DNA from: Streptomyces tendae
GTDB lineage: Bacteria; Actinomycetota; Actinomycetes; Streptomycetales; Streptomycetaceae
Assembly (NCBI RefSeq): GCF_014650435.1
Contig: NZ_BMUY01000009.1
Coordinates: 310,001 to 374,000, forward strand
Length of the DNA: 64,000 nucleotides
Direction of reading: 5' to 3'
Under the pieces are notes generated by a model. It ran no database searches and was not told the origin of the DNA. It saw only the letters and a program-made list of their open reading frames with translations. Of this stretch, positions 8,620-20,754 are shown in pieces. A program made the position numbers and the translations under genes. The number at the start of each line of letters is the position of its first letter. Position 1 is the stretch's first letter.

Positions 8620-9516
8620 ATGCAGCACCCAGTGGGTTCTCCGCTGCCGCCGCCCCACCAGCCGGGGCACGGACCGGCCCCCGGCTGGTCCCCGGCCGCA
8701 CACCACCCGGGCCCGCCCCAGGGCCCGGCCCCCCAGCCGCCGCCCGCGCCGGGGTACCCCGTGGCGCCGCGGCAGGCCCCGTCCCCGCACCCGGGTTCCG
8801 GCCCGGCCCCGCACCAGCCGCCGCCCGCCCCGGCACCCCACCAGCCGGCTCCCGCCGCACCCGCGCCGGACACCACCGGCCACGTGCCGCTGCCGCCCGG
8901 TGGCCCGGTGGCCGTGCCCAGCGTGCCTCCCGCCACGGCCGCCGCGCCCGACCCCACCACGACCACCCTCGCGGTGCTGCTCATCGGCCCCGCGGGCGCG
9001 GGAAAGACCAGCGTGGCCAAGTACTGGGCGGACCACCGCCGGGTCCCGACCGCGCACATCAGCCTCGACGACGTCCGCGAATGGGTCCGCTCCGGCTTCG
9101 CCGACCCCCAGACCGGGTGGAACGAGCACTCGGAGGCGCAGTACCGCCTCGCCCGCCGCACCTGCGGCTTCTCCGCCCGCAACTTCCTCGCGAACGGCAT
9201 CTCCTGCATTCTCGACGACGCGGTCTTCCCGGACCGCCCGGTCGTCGGCCTCGGCGGCTGGAAGCGGCACGTCGGCCCCGGCCTGCTCCCGGTCGTGCTC
9301 CTGCCCGGCCTGGACATCGTCCTGGAGCGCAACGCCGAACGCAGCGGCAACCGCCGCCTCACCGACGAGGAGGTCGCCCGCATCCACGGCCGCATGGCCG
9401 GCTGGTACGGCTCCGGCCTCCCCATCATCGACAACTCCCAACTGGACATCCCGGAAACAGCCCACCTCCTCGACGAGGTCCTCTCCCGCTCGATAGCAAG
9501 CCCCCCGAACTGGTAG
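8620..9516 (+). CDS. P-loop ATPase/kinase-like protein with proline-rich N-terminus
   Basis: This protein has 298 residues. Residues 1 to about 105 are very rich in Pro, Ala and His and are probably disordered. The C-terminal domain has Walker A GPAGAGKTS at residues 123-131, a likely acidic motif SLDDVREW, and LERNAERSGNR followed by NSQLDIPE near the end. That is the layout of small zeta-toxin or polynucleotide-kinase-like P-loop kinases. The substrate is unknown and there is no antitoxin beside it. It begins at ATG after GGAG and stands alone between the aro block and the M24 gene. Confidence 0.8.
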   Translation: MQHPVGSPLPPPHQPGHGPAPGWSPAAHHPGPPQGPAPQPPPAPGYPVAPRQAPSPHPGSGPAPHQPPPAPAPHQPAPAAPAPDTTGHVPLPPGGPVAVPSVPPATAAAPDPTTTTLAVLLIGPAGAGKTSVAKYWADHRRVPTAHISLDDVREWVRSGFADPQTGWNEHSEAQYRLARRTCGFSARNFLANGISCILDDAVFPDRPVVGLGGWKRHVGPGLLPVVLLPGLDIVLERNAERSGNRRLTDEEVARIHGRMAGWYGSGLPIIDNSQLDIPETAHLLDEVLSRSIASPPNW

Positions 9517-9538
9517 GAGTGGGGCAGGACAGCCCCGT

Positions 9539-9576
9539 CAGGGGCGCGGGGAACTGCGCGACCAGCCCCCACCGGC
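9539..9576 (+). repeat. 38-bp dispersed Streptomyces-type element, copy 1
   Basis: The element starts CAGGGGCGCGGGGAACTGCG and is identical over all 38 bases to the copy at 32942-32979. GGGG and CCCC ends and internal CGCG arms allow folding. The rest of the gap (9577-9694) is C-rich and shows nothing else that I can name. Elements of this type recur widely in streptomycete intergenic DNA, from memory. Confidence 0.8.
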
Positions 9577-9694
9577 GGTCAGACGCCACACAACAACAAG
9601 CCCCCACCCCACTTGGCGCACCCCGCGTCCCCGGGCCCCGCCCACTCGGCCCACCCAAGCGGCGCCCCCACCGGCGGAGCCATACGCTCGGCTC

Positions 9695-10801
9695 ATGTCA
9701 GAGGTCTACGCGGCCCGCCGGACGCGCCTACGGGAACGCTGCAACGCGGGCGGCAGCGCGGCGGCGCTCGTCTCCCGGCCCGCCAACGTGCGCTATCTCG
9801 CGGGCGCCGCCCCGCACGGCGCCGTACTGCTGCTCGGCAGGACCGAGGACCTGCTGGTCTGCTCCGGCCCACCGGACGACCGGCCGACCGAGGGCCGGCC
9901 CGACGAGTCGCTGCAGCTCCGCGCCCTGCCCGGTCCCGGCGGTGATCCGGCCGTCGCGGCCACCGGTCTCGCGGCGGACCAGGGCGCCGAGTCCCTCGCC
10001 ACGGAGGACCACCACCTCACCGTGGTCCGGCACCGTGCCATGCGCTCGGTCGCGCCGACGCTGCGCCTGACCGACCTCGGGCAGGCCGTCGAGCAGCTGA
10101 GGGTGGTCAAGGACGAGGAGGAGATCTCCTGCCTGCGCATCGGCGCCGAGATCGCCGACCAGGCCCTCGGCGAGCTCCTGGAGTCCATCCTGGTCGGCCG
10201 CACCGAACGGCACCTGGCCCTGGAGCTGGAACGCCGCCTCGTCGACCACGGCGCGGACGGCCCCGCCTTCCCCACCTCCGTCGGCACCGGACCGAACTCC
10301 GGGCGCCGCGGCCACCGGCCCACCGACCGGCGGGTGGAGGAGGGCGACTTCCTCTCCGTGTGCCTGGGCGCGACCTACCGCGGCTACCGCTGCGAGATCG
10401 GCCGCACGTTCGTCATCGGCACCTCGCCGGCCGACTGGCAGATCGAGCTGTACGACCTCGTCTTCGCCGCCCAGCGGGCCGGACGCGAGGCCCTCGCACC
10501 CGGCGCCGCCTGCCGCGATGTGGACCGCGCCACCCGCCAGGCACTGGACTCCGCGGGGTACGCGGAGAACCTTCCGGCACTCACCGGTCACGGTGTCGGA
10601 CTCGAAATCGACGAGGACCCGCAGTTGGCCCCCGCGGCCATGGGTAAACTGGACGCTTGTGTGCCGGTCACCGTCGAACCGGGAGTTCACCTCCCGGGCC
10701 GGGGCGGGGTCCGGATCGATGACACGCTCGTCGTGCGCCCCGAGGCGGACGGCGGACCCGAGCTACTCACCATCACGACCAAGGAGCTGCTCGCGCTCTA
10801 G
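9695..10801 (+). CDS. M24-family (Xaa-Pro peptidase-like) protein with altered metal ligands
   Basis: This 368-residue protein has the pita-bread fold of Xaa-Pro aminopeptidases and dipeptidases, with an N-terminal creatinase-like domain (residues 1 to about 130) and a C-terminal M24 domain. The family uses five ligands, Asp, Asp, His, Glu and Glu. Here the corresponding residues are Cys223 (in SVCLGA), Glu234 (in CEIGRT), His299 (GHGVG), Glu328 (VEPG) and Asp342 (RIDD). Only two ligands are canonical, so activity is uncertain. It lies directly upstream of efp, a common place for M24 genes. Confidence 0.85.
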   Translation: MSEVYAARRTRLRERCNAGGSAAALVSRPANVRYLAGAAPHGAVLLLGRTEDLLVCSGPPDDRPTEGRPDESLQLRALPGPGGDPAVAATGLAADQGAESLATEDHHLTVVRHRAMRSVAPTLRLTDLGQAVEQLRVVKDEEEISCLRIGAEIADQALGELLESILVGRTERHLALELERRLVDHGADGPAFPTSVGTGPNSGRRGHRPTDRRVEEGDFLSVCLGATYRGYRCEIGRTFVIGTSPADWQIELYDLVFAAQRAGREALAPGAACRDVDRATRQALDSAGYAENLPALTGHGVGLEIDEDPQLAPAAMGKLDACVPVTVEPGVHLPGRGGVRIDDTLVVRPEADGGPELLTITTKELLAL

Positions 10802-10864
10802 CCTCGCGCTGTGCGTACGCTCCCGGGTCGTCCACGACAGTCCAGTCCAGGAGATTCCGCAACC

Positions 10865-11431
10865 GTGGCTTCCACGAACGACCTCAAGAACGGCCTGGTG
10901 CTCAAGCTCGAAGGCGGCCAGCTCTGGTCCGTCGTCGAGTTCCAGCACGTCAAGCCCGGCAAGGGCCCGGCCTTCGTGCGCACCAAGCTCAAGAACGTGC
11001 TTTCCGGCAAGGTGGTCGACAAGACCTTCAACGCCGGCGTCAAGGTCGAGACGGCCACTGTCGACAAGCGTGACATGCAGTTCTCGTACATGGACGGCGA
11101 CTACTTCGTCTTCATGGACATGGAGACCTACGACCAGCTGATGATCGACCGCAAGGTCGTCGGCGACGCCGCCAACTTCCTCATCGAGGGCTTCGAGGCC
11201 ACCGTCGCGCAGCACGAGGGCGAGGTCCTCTTCGTCGAGCTGCCCGCCGCCGTCGAGCTGACCGTCCAGGAGACCGAGCCGGGCGTCCAGGGCGACCGCT
11301 CCACCGGCGGCACCAAGCCCGCCACCCTGGAGACCGGTCACCAGATCAACGTCCCGCTCTTCATCACCACCGGTGAGAAGATCAAGGTCGACACCCGCAC
11401 GAGCGACTACCTCGGCCGGGTGAACAGCTAA
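10865..11431 (+). CDS. efp: Translation elongation factor P
   Basis: EF-P enters the ribosomal E site and rescues stalling at polyproline. The protein has 188 residues in three beta-barrel domains. The start is GTG at 10865, about 11 bases after AGGAG, giving ASTNDLKNGLVLK. The tip loop reads HVKPGKGPAF, with a Lys flanked by Gly and Pro. Actinobacterial EF-Ps with this PGKGP loop are reported to work without lysine modification, and none of the usual modification genes is nearby. nusB starts two bases after the stop. Confidence 0.96.
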   Translation: MASTNDLKNGLVLKLEGGQLWSVVEFQHVKPGKGPAFVRTKLKNVLSGKVVDKTFNAGVKVETATVDKRDMQFSYMDGDYFVFMDMETYDQLMIDRKVVGDAANFLIEGFEATVAQHEGEVLFVELPAAVELTVQETEPGVQGDRSTGGTKPATLETGHQINVPLFITTGEKIKVDTRTSDYLGRVNS

Positions 11432-11433
11432 CC

Positions 11434-11862
11434 GTGGCTGCTCGCAACACGGCCCGCAAGCGCGCCTTCCAGATCCTCTTCGAGGGCGATCAGCGCGGCG
11501 CCGACGTCCTGACGGTGCTCGCCGACTGGGTCCGGCACTCCCGGTCCGACACCCGGCAGCCGCCGGTGAGCGAGTACACGATGGAGCTGGTCGAGGGCTA
11601 TGCCGGGCGCGCGCAGCGCATCGACGAGCTGATCGCCCAGTACTCGGTCGACTGGACGCTGGACCGGATGCCGGTCGTCGACCGCAACATCCTGCGCCTG
11701 GGCGCGTACGAGCTGCTCTGGGTCGACGCGACCCCGGACGCCGTCGTCCTGGACGAGATGGTGCAGCTGGCGAAGGAGTTCTCCACCGACGAGTCGCCCG
11801 CGTTCATCAACGGGCTGCTCGGGCGGCTGAAGGACCTGAAGCCGTCGCTGCGCCGGGACTAG
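11434..11862 (+). CDS. nusB: Transcription antitermination factor NusB
   Basis: NusB binds boxA RNA with NusE/S10 in rRNA antitermination complexes. The 142-residue, all-helical protein starts at GTG with AARNTARKRAFQILFEGD and contains the family block NILRLGAYEL and a C-terminal FINGLLGRL. It follows efp with no room for a promoter and is closed by a bidirectional terminator. Confidence 0.95.
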   Translation: MAARNTARKRAFQILFEGDQRGADVLTVLADWVRHSRSDTRQPPVSEYTMELVEGYAGRAQRIDELIAQYSVDWTLDRMPVVDRNILRLGAYELLWVDATPDAVVLDEMVQLAKEFSTDESPAFINGLLGRLKDLKPSLRRD

Positions 11863-11895
11863 GCCCGTGCGTGTCGCCCGTACGGCATGCAAAAA

Positions 11896-11939
11896 CCGCC
11901 GGGGTGGCAGGAACCGAATGGTTCCGGCCACCCCGGCGG
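11896..11939. terminator. Bidirectional terminator between nusB and bldD
   Basis: A 20-base stem (11896-11915 with 11920-11939, one mismatch) carries the tetraloop GAAT. An A-run (11891-11895) lies on the left and GTTTCTG on the right. It serves nusB on the plus strand and bldD on the minus strand. Confidence 0.85.
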
Positions 11940-11965
11940 CACGTTTCTGCTGAGGTGGGCGAGGC

Positions 11966-12469
11966 TCAGAGCTCGTCGTGGGACGCCACCGCGCGGCGCG
12001 CATCCGCGTCCAGGACGCCCCAGCTGATCAGCTGCTCGGTGAGGACCGAGGGCGACTGGTCGTAGATGACGGCGAGTGTGCGCAGGTCGTCCTGGCGGAT
12101 CGAGAGCACCTTGCCGTTGTAGTCACCGCGCTGCGACTGGATCGTGGCCGCGTACCGCTGCAGCGGACCCGCCTTCTCGGCCGGCACGGTGGCCAGCCGC
12201 TCCAGGTCCAGGACCAGCTTCGGCGGCGGCTCGGCGGCACCGCCCGGGGTGGTGCCCGGCAGCAGCTCCTGCACGGGAACGCCGTAGAAGTCCGCCAGCT
12301 CGGCGAGGCGCTGCACGGTCACGGCACGGTCGCCGCGCTCGTACGAACCGACCACGACGGCCTTCCAGCGGCCCTGGGACTTCTCCTCGACACCGTGGAG
12401 GGAAAGGCCCTGCTGGGTGCGGATGGCCCGGAGCTTGGCCCCGAGCTGTTTGGCGTATTCGCTGGACAT
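11966..12469 (-). CDS. bldD: BldD, master repressor of development with c-di-GMP binding domain
   Basis: BldD represses sporulation genes during vegetative growth. Tetrameric c-di-GMP holds the dimer together. The 167-residue protein has an N-terminal XRE-type helix-turn-helix (QGLSLHGVEEKSQGRW and VVGSYERGDRAV) and a C-terminal domain with both signature halves, RGD and RQDD, eight residues apart (RGDYNGKVLSIRQDD). Length and motifs match the known streptomycete protein. The gene is monocistronic, read toward nusB. Its own promoter overlaps candidate BldD boxes. Confidence 0.97.
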   Translation of the reverse strand: MSSEYAKQLGAKLRAIRTQQGLSLHGVEEKSQGRWKAVVVGSYERGDRAVTVQRLAELADFYGVPVQELLPGTTPGGAAEPPPKLVLDLERLATVPAEKAGPLQRYAATIQSQRGDYNGKVLSIRQDDLRTLAVIYDQSPSVLTEQLISWGVLDADARRAVASHDEL

Positions 12470-12525
12470 ATGGCTCCCCGGACAAGGTGTCGACGCGGCA
12501 GGCTCTGTTGTCGGCCGCGCGGCTG

Positions 12526-12568
12526 GTAACTCACTGTGAGGTTACGCAGCGTTACTCTGCTGCGTCAA
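12526..12568 (-). promoter_or_regulatory. bldD: bldD promoter with overlapping BldD-type inverted repeats
   Basis: On the minus strand a -35 box TTGACG (12563-12568) is 18 bases from TAACCT (12539-12544). Two inverted-repeat pairs of GTAAC/GTTAC arms lie over it: 12526-12545, and the shorter unit 12541-12555. BldD is known to repress itself through this type of site. The match is by eye. Confidence 0.6.
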
Positions 12569-12730
12569 GCCGAATGGTCCGCACCGACTCTTCCGTGGTA
12601 TTCGCGATCCGTTACTCCGAGCGGGTGATCGGCGTGCGGCAGAAGAGTGACAGGGGAGTGTCAGGGGGGCCTCCGAGGAGGGTCTGTGGGCCTGCTACCG
12701 TAGGTGGCGCATATCCGACGTCCTTTAAGA

Positions 12731-12748
12731 TCCGTCCCGTGAGGCGGA
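12731..12748 (+). promoter_or_regulatory. PyrR-binding RNA hairpin at the pyrR ribosome site
   Basis: The RNA can form a six-pair stem, UCCGUC with GGCGGA, closing the hexaloop CCGUGA. That loop fits the CNGNGA rule for PyrR-binding loops. The 3' arm runs directly into GGAGAAGGGGG, which serves as the ribosome site for pyrR (ATG at 12767). No terminator is present between hairpin and gene, so repression of translation, as reported for mycobacteria, is more likely than attenuation. Confidence 0.7.
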
Positions 12749-12766
12749 GAAGGGGGTCCGTTTCGT

Positions 12767-13348
12767 ATGGACAAGCAGCAGGACCAGCAGCAGGATGCCC
12801 GGCCCGTTCTCGAAGGGCCCGACATCGCGCGGGTGCTGACCCGCATCGCCCACGAGATCGTCGAACGCGCCAAGGGCGCCGACGACGTGGTGCTTCTCGG
12901 CATCCCGACCCGGGGCGTCTTCCTCGCCCGGCGACTCGCCGACAAGCTGGAGCAGATCACCGAGCGCAAGATGCCGGTCGGCTCGCTCGACATCACCATG
13001 TACCGCGACGACCTGCGCATGCACCCGCCGCGCGCCCTGGCCCGCACCGAGATCCCCGGTGACGGCATCGACGGCCGCCTCGTCGTCCTCGTCGACGACG
13101 TGCTCTTCTCCGGCCGCACCATCCGGGCCGCCCTCGACGCGCTGAACGACATCGGCCGCCCGCGCGCGGTGCAGCTCGCCGTCCTCGTCGACCGCGGCCA
13201 CCGCGAACTGCCCATCCGCGCCGACTACGTCGGCAAGAACCTCCCGACGTCGCTGCGGGAGACGGTCAAGGTCCAGCTCGCCGAGGAGGACGGTCGCGAC
13301 ACCGTGCTGCTCGGTGCCAAGCCGGACGCCTCGGGCGCCCACCCGTAG
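12767..13348 (+). CDS. pyrR: PyrR, uracil phosphoribosyltransferase and pyr operon regulator
   Basis: PyrR binds pyr mRNA in response to UMP/UTP and has uracil phosphoribosyltransferase activity. The 193-residue sequence has the PRPP loop VVLVDDVLFSGRT, the flexible arm YRDDLRM and LGIPTRGVFLA. Its leader carries a matching RNA hairpin, and it opens the pyrimidine operon, with pyrB following after 114 bases. Confidence 0.96.
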   Translation: MDKQQDQQQDARPVLEGPDIARVLTRIAHEIVERAKGADDVVLLGIPTRGVFLARRLADKLEQITERKMPVGSLDITMYRDDLRMHPPRALARTEIPGDGIDGRLVVLVDDVLFSGRTIRAALDALNDIGRPRAVQLAVLVDRGHRELPIRADYVGKNLPTSLRETVKVQLAEEDGRDTVLLGAKPDASGAHP

Positions 13349-13462
13349 CACCCCGCGTACGCACCCAGTCGTGCCGTACGCGTGCTCGGCGCGCCCCCGC
13401 ACGCGCCCAGCCGCCCGAATTATCCCGCTCTTCCGCATGAATCGCCCTACGGAGCCTGACAG

Positions 13463-14443
13463 ATGCAGCGTCATCTCATCTCGGCCGCCGACCTCACCCG
13501 CGACGACGCCGTCCTGATCCTCGACACCGCCGAGGAGATGGCCCGGGTCGCGGACCGGCCGATCAAGAAACTGCCCACCCTGCGCGGCCGCACCGTCGTC
13601 AACCTCTTCTTCGAGGACTCCACCCGGACCCGGATCTCCTTCGAGGCCGCCGAGAAGCGGCTGTCCGCGGACGTCATCAACTTCACCGCCAAGGGCTCCA
13701 GCGTCTCCAAGGGCGAGTCCCTCAAGGACACCGCCCAGACCCTGGAGGCGATGGGCGTCGACGCCGTCGTCATCCGGCACAGCGCGTCCGGCGCCCCCTA
13801 CCGCCTGGCCACCTCCGGCTGGATCGACGCCGCCGTGGTCAACGCCGGGGACGGCACCCACCAGCACCCCACGCAGGCCCTGCTCGACGCCTTCACCATG
13901 CGCCGCCGCCTGGTCGGCCGCGACGCCGGGCTCGGCAAGGACCTGGACGGCCGCCGGATCACCCTCGTCGGCGACATCCTGCACAGCCGCGTCGCCCGCT
14001 CCAACGTCGACCTGCTGCACACCCTCGGCGCCCAGGTCACCCTCGTCGCCCCGCCCACCCTGCTGCCGGTCGGCGTCGAGACCTGGCCCTGCGAGGTCTC
14101 CTACGACCTCGACTCCACGCTGACCAAGTCCGACGCGGTGATGCTGCTGCGCGTGCAGCGCGAGCGGATGAACGCCGCGTTCTTCCCGACCGAGCGCGAG
14201 TACTCCCGCCGCTACGGCCTCGACGGCGACCGCATGGCGAAGATGCCCGACCACGCCATCGTGATGCACCCCGGCCCCATGGTCCGCGGCATGGAGATCA
14301 CCGCCGAGGTCGCCGACTCCGACCGCTGCACCGTCGTCGAGCAGGTCACCAACGGCGTCTCCATCCGGATGGCCGTCCTCTACCTGCTGCTCGGCGGCAA
14401 CGAGCCCGCCGTGTCCCACGCCCGCCCCACCGAGGAGAAGTAA
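13463..14443 (+). CDS. pyrB: Aspartate carbamoyltransferase catalytic chain
   Basis: The protein joins carbamoyl phosphate and aspartate, the first committed step of pyrimidine synthesis. It has 326 residues. The carbamoyl phosphate loop is FFEDSTRTRISFE, the Lys-bearing loop is GSSVSKGES, and the C-terminal block is MHPGPMVRG. No regulatory pyrI chain is present, as usual for actinobacteria. pyrC follows five bases after the stop. Confidence 0.96.
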   Translation: MQRHLISAADLTRDDAVLILDTAEEMARVADRPIKKLPTLRGRTVVNLFFEDSTRTRISFEAAEKRLSADVINFTAKGSSVSKGESLKDTAQTLEAMGVDAVVIRHSASGAPYRLATSGWIDAAVVNAGDGTHQHPTQALLDAFTMRRRLVGRDAGLGKDLDGRRITLVGDILHSRVARSNVDLLHTLGAQVTLVAPPTLLPVGVETWPCEVSYDLDSTLTKSDAVMLLRVQRERMNAAFFPTEREYSRRYGLDGDRMAKMPDHAIVMHPGPMVRGMEITAEVADSDRCTVVEQVTNGVSIRMAVLYLLLGGNEPAVSHARPTEEK

Positions 14444-14448
14444 GAAAC

Positions 14449-15735
14449 ATGAGCAAGACCCTGATCCGCGGTGCGAAGGTGCTCGGCGGCGAGCCGCAGG
14501 ACGTGCTGATCGACGGCGGTGTCGTCGAGGCGGTCGGCCGGGACCTGTCCGCCGAGGGCGCGGAGGTCGTCGAGGCGGGCGGCAAGGTGCTGCTGCCGGG
14601 CCTGGTCGACCTGCACACCCACCTGCGCGAGCCCGGCCGCGAGGACTCCGAGACCGTCCTGACCGGCACCCGCGCGGCGGCGAGCGGCGGCTACACCAAC
14701 GTCTTCGCCATGGCCAACACCTTCCCGGTCGCCGACACGGCCGGCGTCGTCGAGCAGGTCTGGCGGCTCGGCCAGGAGTCCGGCTACTGCGACGTGCAGC
14801 CCATCGGCGCCGTCACCGTCGGCCTGGAGGGCGCCAAGCTCGCCGAGCTGGGCGCCATGCACGAGTCCGCGGCCGGCGTCACCGTCTTCTCCGACGACGG
14901 CAAGTGCGTCCACGACGCCGTGATCATGCGCCGCGCCCTGGAGTACGTGAAGGCCTTCGGCGGCGTCGTCGCCCAGCACGCCCAGGAGCCCCGGCTCACC
15001 GAGGGCGCCCAGATGAACGAGGGCGTCGTCTCCGCCGAGCTGGGCCTCGGCGGCTGGCCCGCCGTCGCCGAGGAGTCGATCATCGCCCGGGACGTGCTGC
15101 TCGCCGAGCACGTCGGCTCCCGCGTGCACATCTGCCACCTGTCGACCGCCGGGTCCGTCGAGATCGTCCGCTGGGCCAAGTCCCGCGGCATCGACGTCAC
15201 CGCCGAGGTCACCCCGCACCACCTCCTCCTCACCCACGAGCTGGTCCGGTCGTACAACCCGGTCTACAAGGTCAACCCGCCGCTGCGCACCGAGCGCGAC
15301 GTCATGGCCCTGCGCGAGGCGCTCGCCGACGGCACGATCGACATCGTCGCCACCGACCACGCCCCGCACCCGCACGAGGACAAGGACTGCGAGTGGGCCG
15401 CCGCCGCCATGGGGATGGTGGGCCTGGAGACCGCGCTGTCGGTGGTACAGGCGACCATGGTGGACACGGGCCTGCTGGACTGGGCCGGCGTCGCCGACCG
15501 GATGTCCTCCAAGCCCGCCAAGATCGGACAGGCCACCGGACACGGCCGTCCCGTCTCGGCTGGTGAGCCCGCCAACCTCACCCTCGTCGACACGGAATAC
15601 CGTGGTCCGGTGGACCCCGCGGGCTTCGCCTCGCGCAGTCGCAACACCCCCTACGAGGGGCGTGAGCTGCCGGGCCGTGTGACGCACACGTGGCTGCGGG
15701 GCAAGGCCACGCTCGTCGACGGGAAGCTCACGTGA
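14449..15735 (+). CDS. pyrC: Dihydroorotase
   Basis: This zinc amidohydrolase cyclises carbamoyl aspartate to dihydroorotate. It has 428 residues of the class I type. Metal ligands are visible in DLHTHLREPG, in AQHAQEPRL and HICHLSTAG, and in the terminal ATDHAPH. It is tightly packed in the operon: it starts five bases after pyrB and its stop overlaps the next start (GTGA). Confidence 0.95.
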   Translation: MSKTLIRGAKVLGGEPQDVLIDGGVVEAVGRDLSAEGAEVVEAGGKVLLPGLVDLHTHLREPGREDSETVLTGTRAAASGGYTNVFAMANTFPVADTAGVVEQVWRLGQESGYCDVQPIGAVTVGLEGAKLAELGAMHESAAGVTVFSDDGKCVHDAVIMRRALEYVKAFGGVVAQHAQEPRLTEGAQMNEGVVSAELGLGGWPAVAEESIIARDVLLAEHVGSRVHICHLSTAGSVEIVRWAKSRGIDVTAEVTPHHLLLTHELVRSYNPVYKVNPPLRTERDVMALREALADGTIDIVATDHAPHPHEDKDCEWAAAAMGMVGLETALSVVQATMVDTGLLDWAGVADRMSSKPAKIGQATGHGRPVSAGEPANLTLVDTEYRGPVDPAGFASRSRNTPYEGRELPGRVTHTWLRGKATLVDGKLT

Positions 15736-16307
15736 CATCTGCAGCACCGGTAATCCTGCTGGCCGCCGAGAAGGAATCGGCGCAAGTGACCGACTGGGCC
15801 GCCCGGGTCGGATGGGTCGTCGGCCTCGGCCTCTTCGTCGCGCTCGTCTACTGGCTGATGCGCGAGGGCTGGAAGTGGCGCGGCACGCTCCAGGGCGACC
15901 TGCCCGCCCTCCCCACCGCGCCCGACGAGCCCGGTGCGGCGAAACTGAGCATGAGCGGCCGCTACCACGGCTCCACCACCGCCGGGCAGTGGCTGGACCG
16001 CATCGTCGCGCACGGCCTGGGCACCCGCAGCCGGGTCGAGCTGACCCTGACGGACGCGGGACTGGATGTCGTACGGCCCGGCGCGGCGGACTTCTTCGTC
16101 CCCGTCGCCGCGCTGCGCGAGGCCCGGCTCGACAAGGGCATCGCGGGCAAGGTGCTCACCGAGGGCGGCCTGCTGGTCGTCACCTGGGCGCACGGGGAGA
16201 AGCTGATCGACTCCGGTTTCCGCTCCGACCACGCCGCTGAGCACAACGACTGGGTCGAAACACTGAACGACATGATCAACAAGACGGAAACGGAAGGCGC
16301 ACGATGA
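15732..16307 (+). CDS. Membrane-anchored PH-like domain protein of the pyr operon
   Basis: This 191-residue protein has one N-terminal membrane helix (VGWVVGLGLFVALVYWL, about residues 26-43) followed by a beta-rich cytoplasmic domain resembling bacterial PH-like domains (GTRSRVELTLTDAGLDVV and LVVTWAHGEKLIDSGF). A similar protein sits between pyrC and carA in other actinobacteria. Overlaps with both neighbours (GTGA and ATGA) show that it is part of the operon. Its function is unknown; a scaffold for the pathway at the membrane is only a guess. Confidence 0.85.
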   Translation: MTSAAPVILLAAEKESAQVTDWAARVGWVVGLGLFVALVYWLMREGWKWRGTLQGDLPALPTAPDEPGAAKLSMSGRYHGSTTAGQWLDRIVAHGLGTRSRVELTLTDAGLDVVRPGAADFFVPVAALREARLDKGIAGKVLTEGGLLVVTWAHGEKLIDSGFRSDHAAEHNDWVETLNDMINKTETEGAR

Positions 16308-17438
16308 CGACCTCCACCAGGGGAGCCCACCGGACTCCCGCCGTACTCGTCCTGGAGGACGGCCGGATCTTCCGCGGCCGCGCCTACGGGGCCGTGGGGG
16401 CCACCTTCGGCGAAGCCGTGTTCTCCACCGGCATGACCGGCTACCAGGAGACCCTCACCGACCCGTCGTACCACCGCCAGGTCGTCGTGATGACCGCCCC
16501 GCACGTCGGGAACACCGGGATCAACGACGAGGACATGGAGTCCAAGAAGATCTGGGTCTCCGGCTACGTCGTGCGCGACCCCGCACGCGTGCCCTCCAAC
16601 TGGCGCTCGACGCGCTCCCTCGACGAGGAGCTGGCCGCCCAGGGCGTCGTCGGCATCTCCGGCATCGACACCCGCGCCCTCACCCGCCACCTGCGCGAGC
16701 GCGGCGCCATGCGCGTCGGCATCTTCTCCGGCCAGGCGCTGCCCGACGAGGGCACCATGCTCGCCGAGGTCCGCCAGGCCCCCGAGATGAGCGGCGCCGA
16801 CCTCTCCGCCGAGGTCGCCACCACCGAGGCGTACGTCGTCCCGGCGATCGGGGACAAGAAGTACACCGTCGCCGCCGTCGACCTCGGCATCAAGGGCATG
16901 ACCCCGCACCGGATGGCCGAGCGCGGCATCGAGGTGCACGTGCTGCCCGCCACGGCCACCGTCGAGGACGTCTACTCCGTCGAGCCGGACGGCGTGTTCT
17001 TCTCCAACGGCCCCGGCGACCCCGCCACCGCCGACCACCCGGTCTCCGTCATGCAGGGCGTCCTGGAGCGCGGCACCCCGCTCTTCGGCATCTGCTTCGG
17101 CAACCAGATCCTGGGCCGCGCCCTCGGCTTCGGCACCTTCAAGCTGAAGTACGGCCACCGCGGCATCAACCAGCCCGTGCAGGACCGTACGACCGGCAAG
17201 GTCGAGGTCACCGCGCACAACCACGGGTTCGCCGTCGACGCCCCGCTCGACCAGGTGTCCGACACCCCCTACGGCCGCGCCGAGGTCTCCCACGTCTGCC
17301 TCAACGACAACGTGGTGGAGGGGCTCCAGCTCCTCGACCGGCCGGCCTTCAGCGTCCAGTACCACCCCGAAGCGGCGGCCGGCCCGCACGACGCCGCCTA
17401 CCTGTTCGACCGCTTCGTGAAGCTCATGGAGGGCCAGC

Positions 17439-17446
<8 letters not shown>
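16304..17446 (+). CDS. carA: Carbamoyl phosphate synthase small subunit (glutaminase)
   Basis: The subunit hydrolyses glutamine and passes ammonia to CarB. It has 380 residues. The class I amidotransferase triad is visible as the Cys of GICFGNQILG and the His and Glu of QYHPEAAAGP. The N-terminal domain has the usual FGEAVFSTGMTGYQETLTDP. It overlaps the previous gene by ATGA and carB by eight bases. Confidence 0.96.
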
Positions 17447-20747
<3,301 letters not shown>

Positions 20748-20754
20748 CAGCCCC

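Noticed and set aside
8620..9516. Zeta-type toxin of a toxin-antitoxin pair
   Set aside because: A P-loop kinase fold is present, but there is no small antitoxin gene beside it, and the catalytic layout beyond Walker A is not diagnostic.
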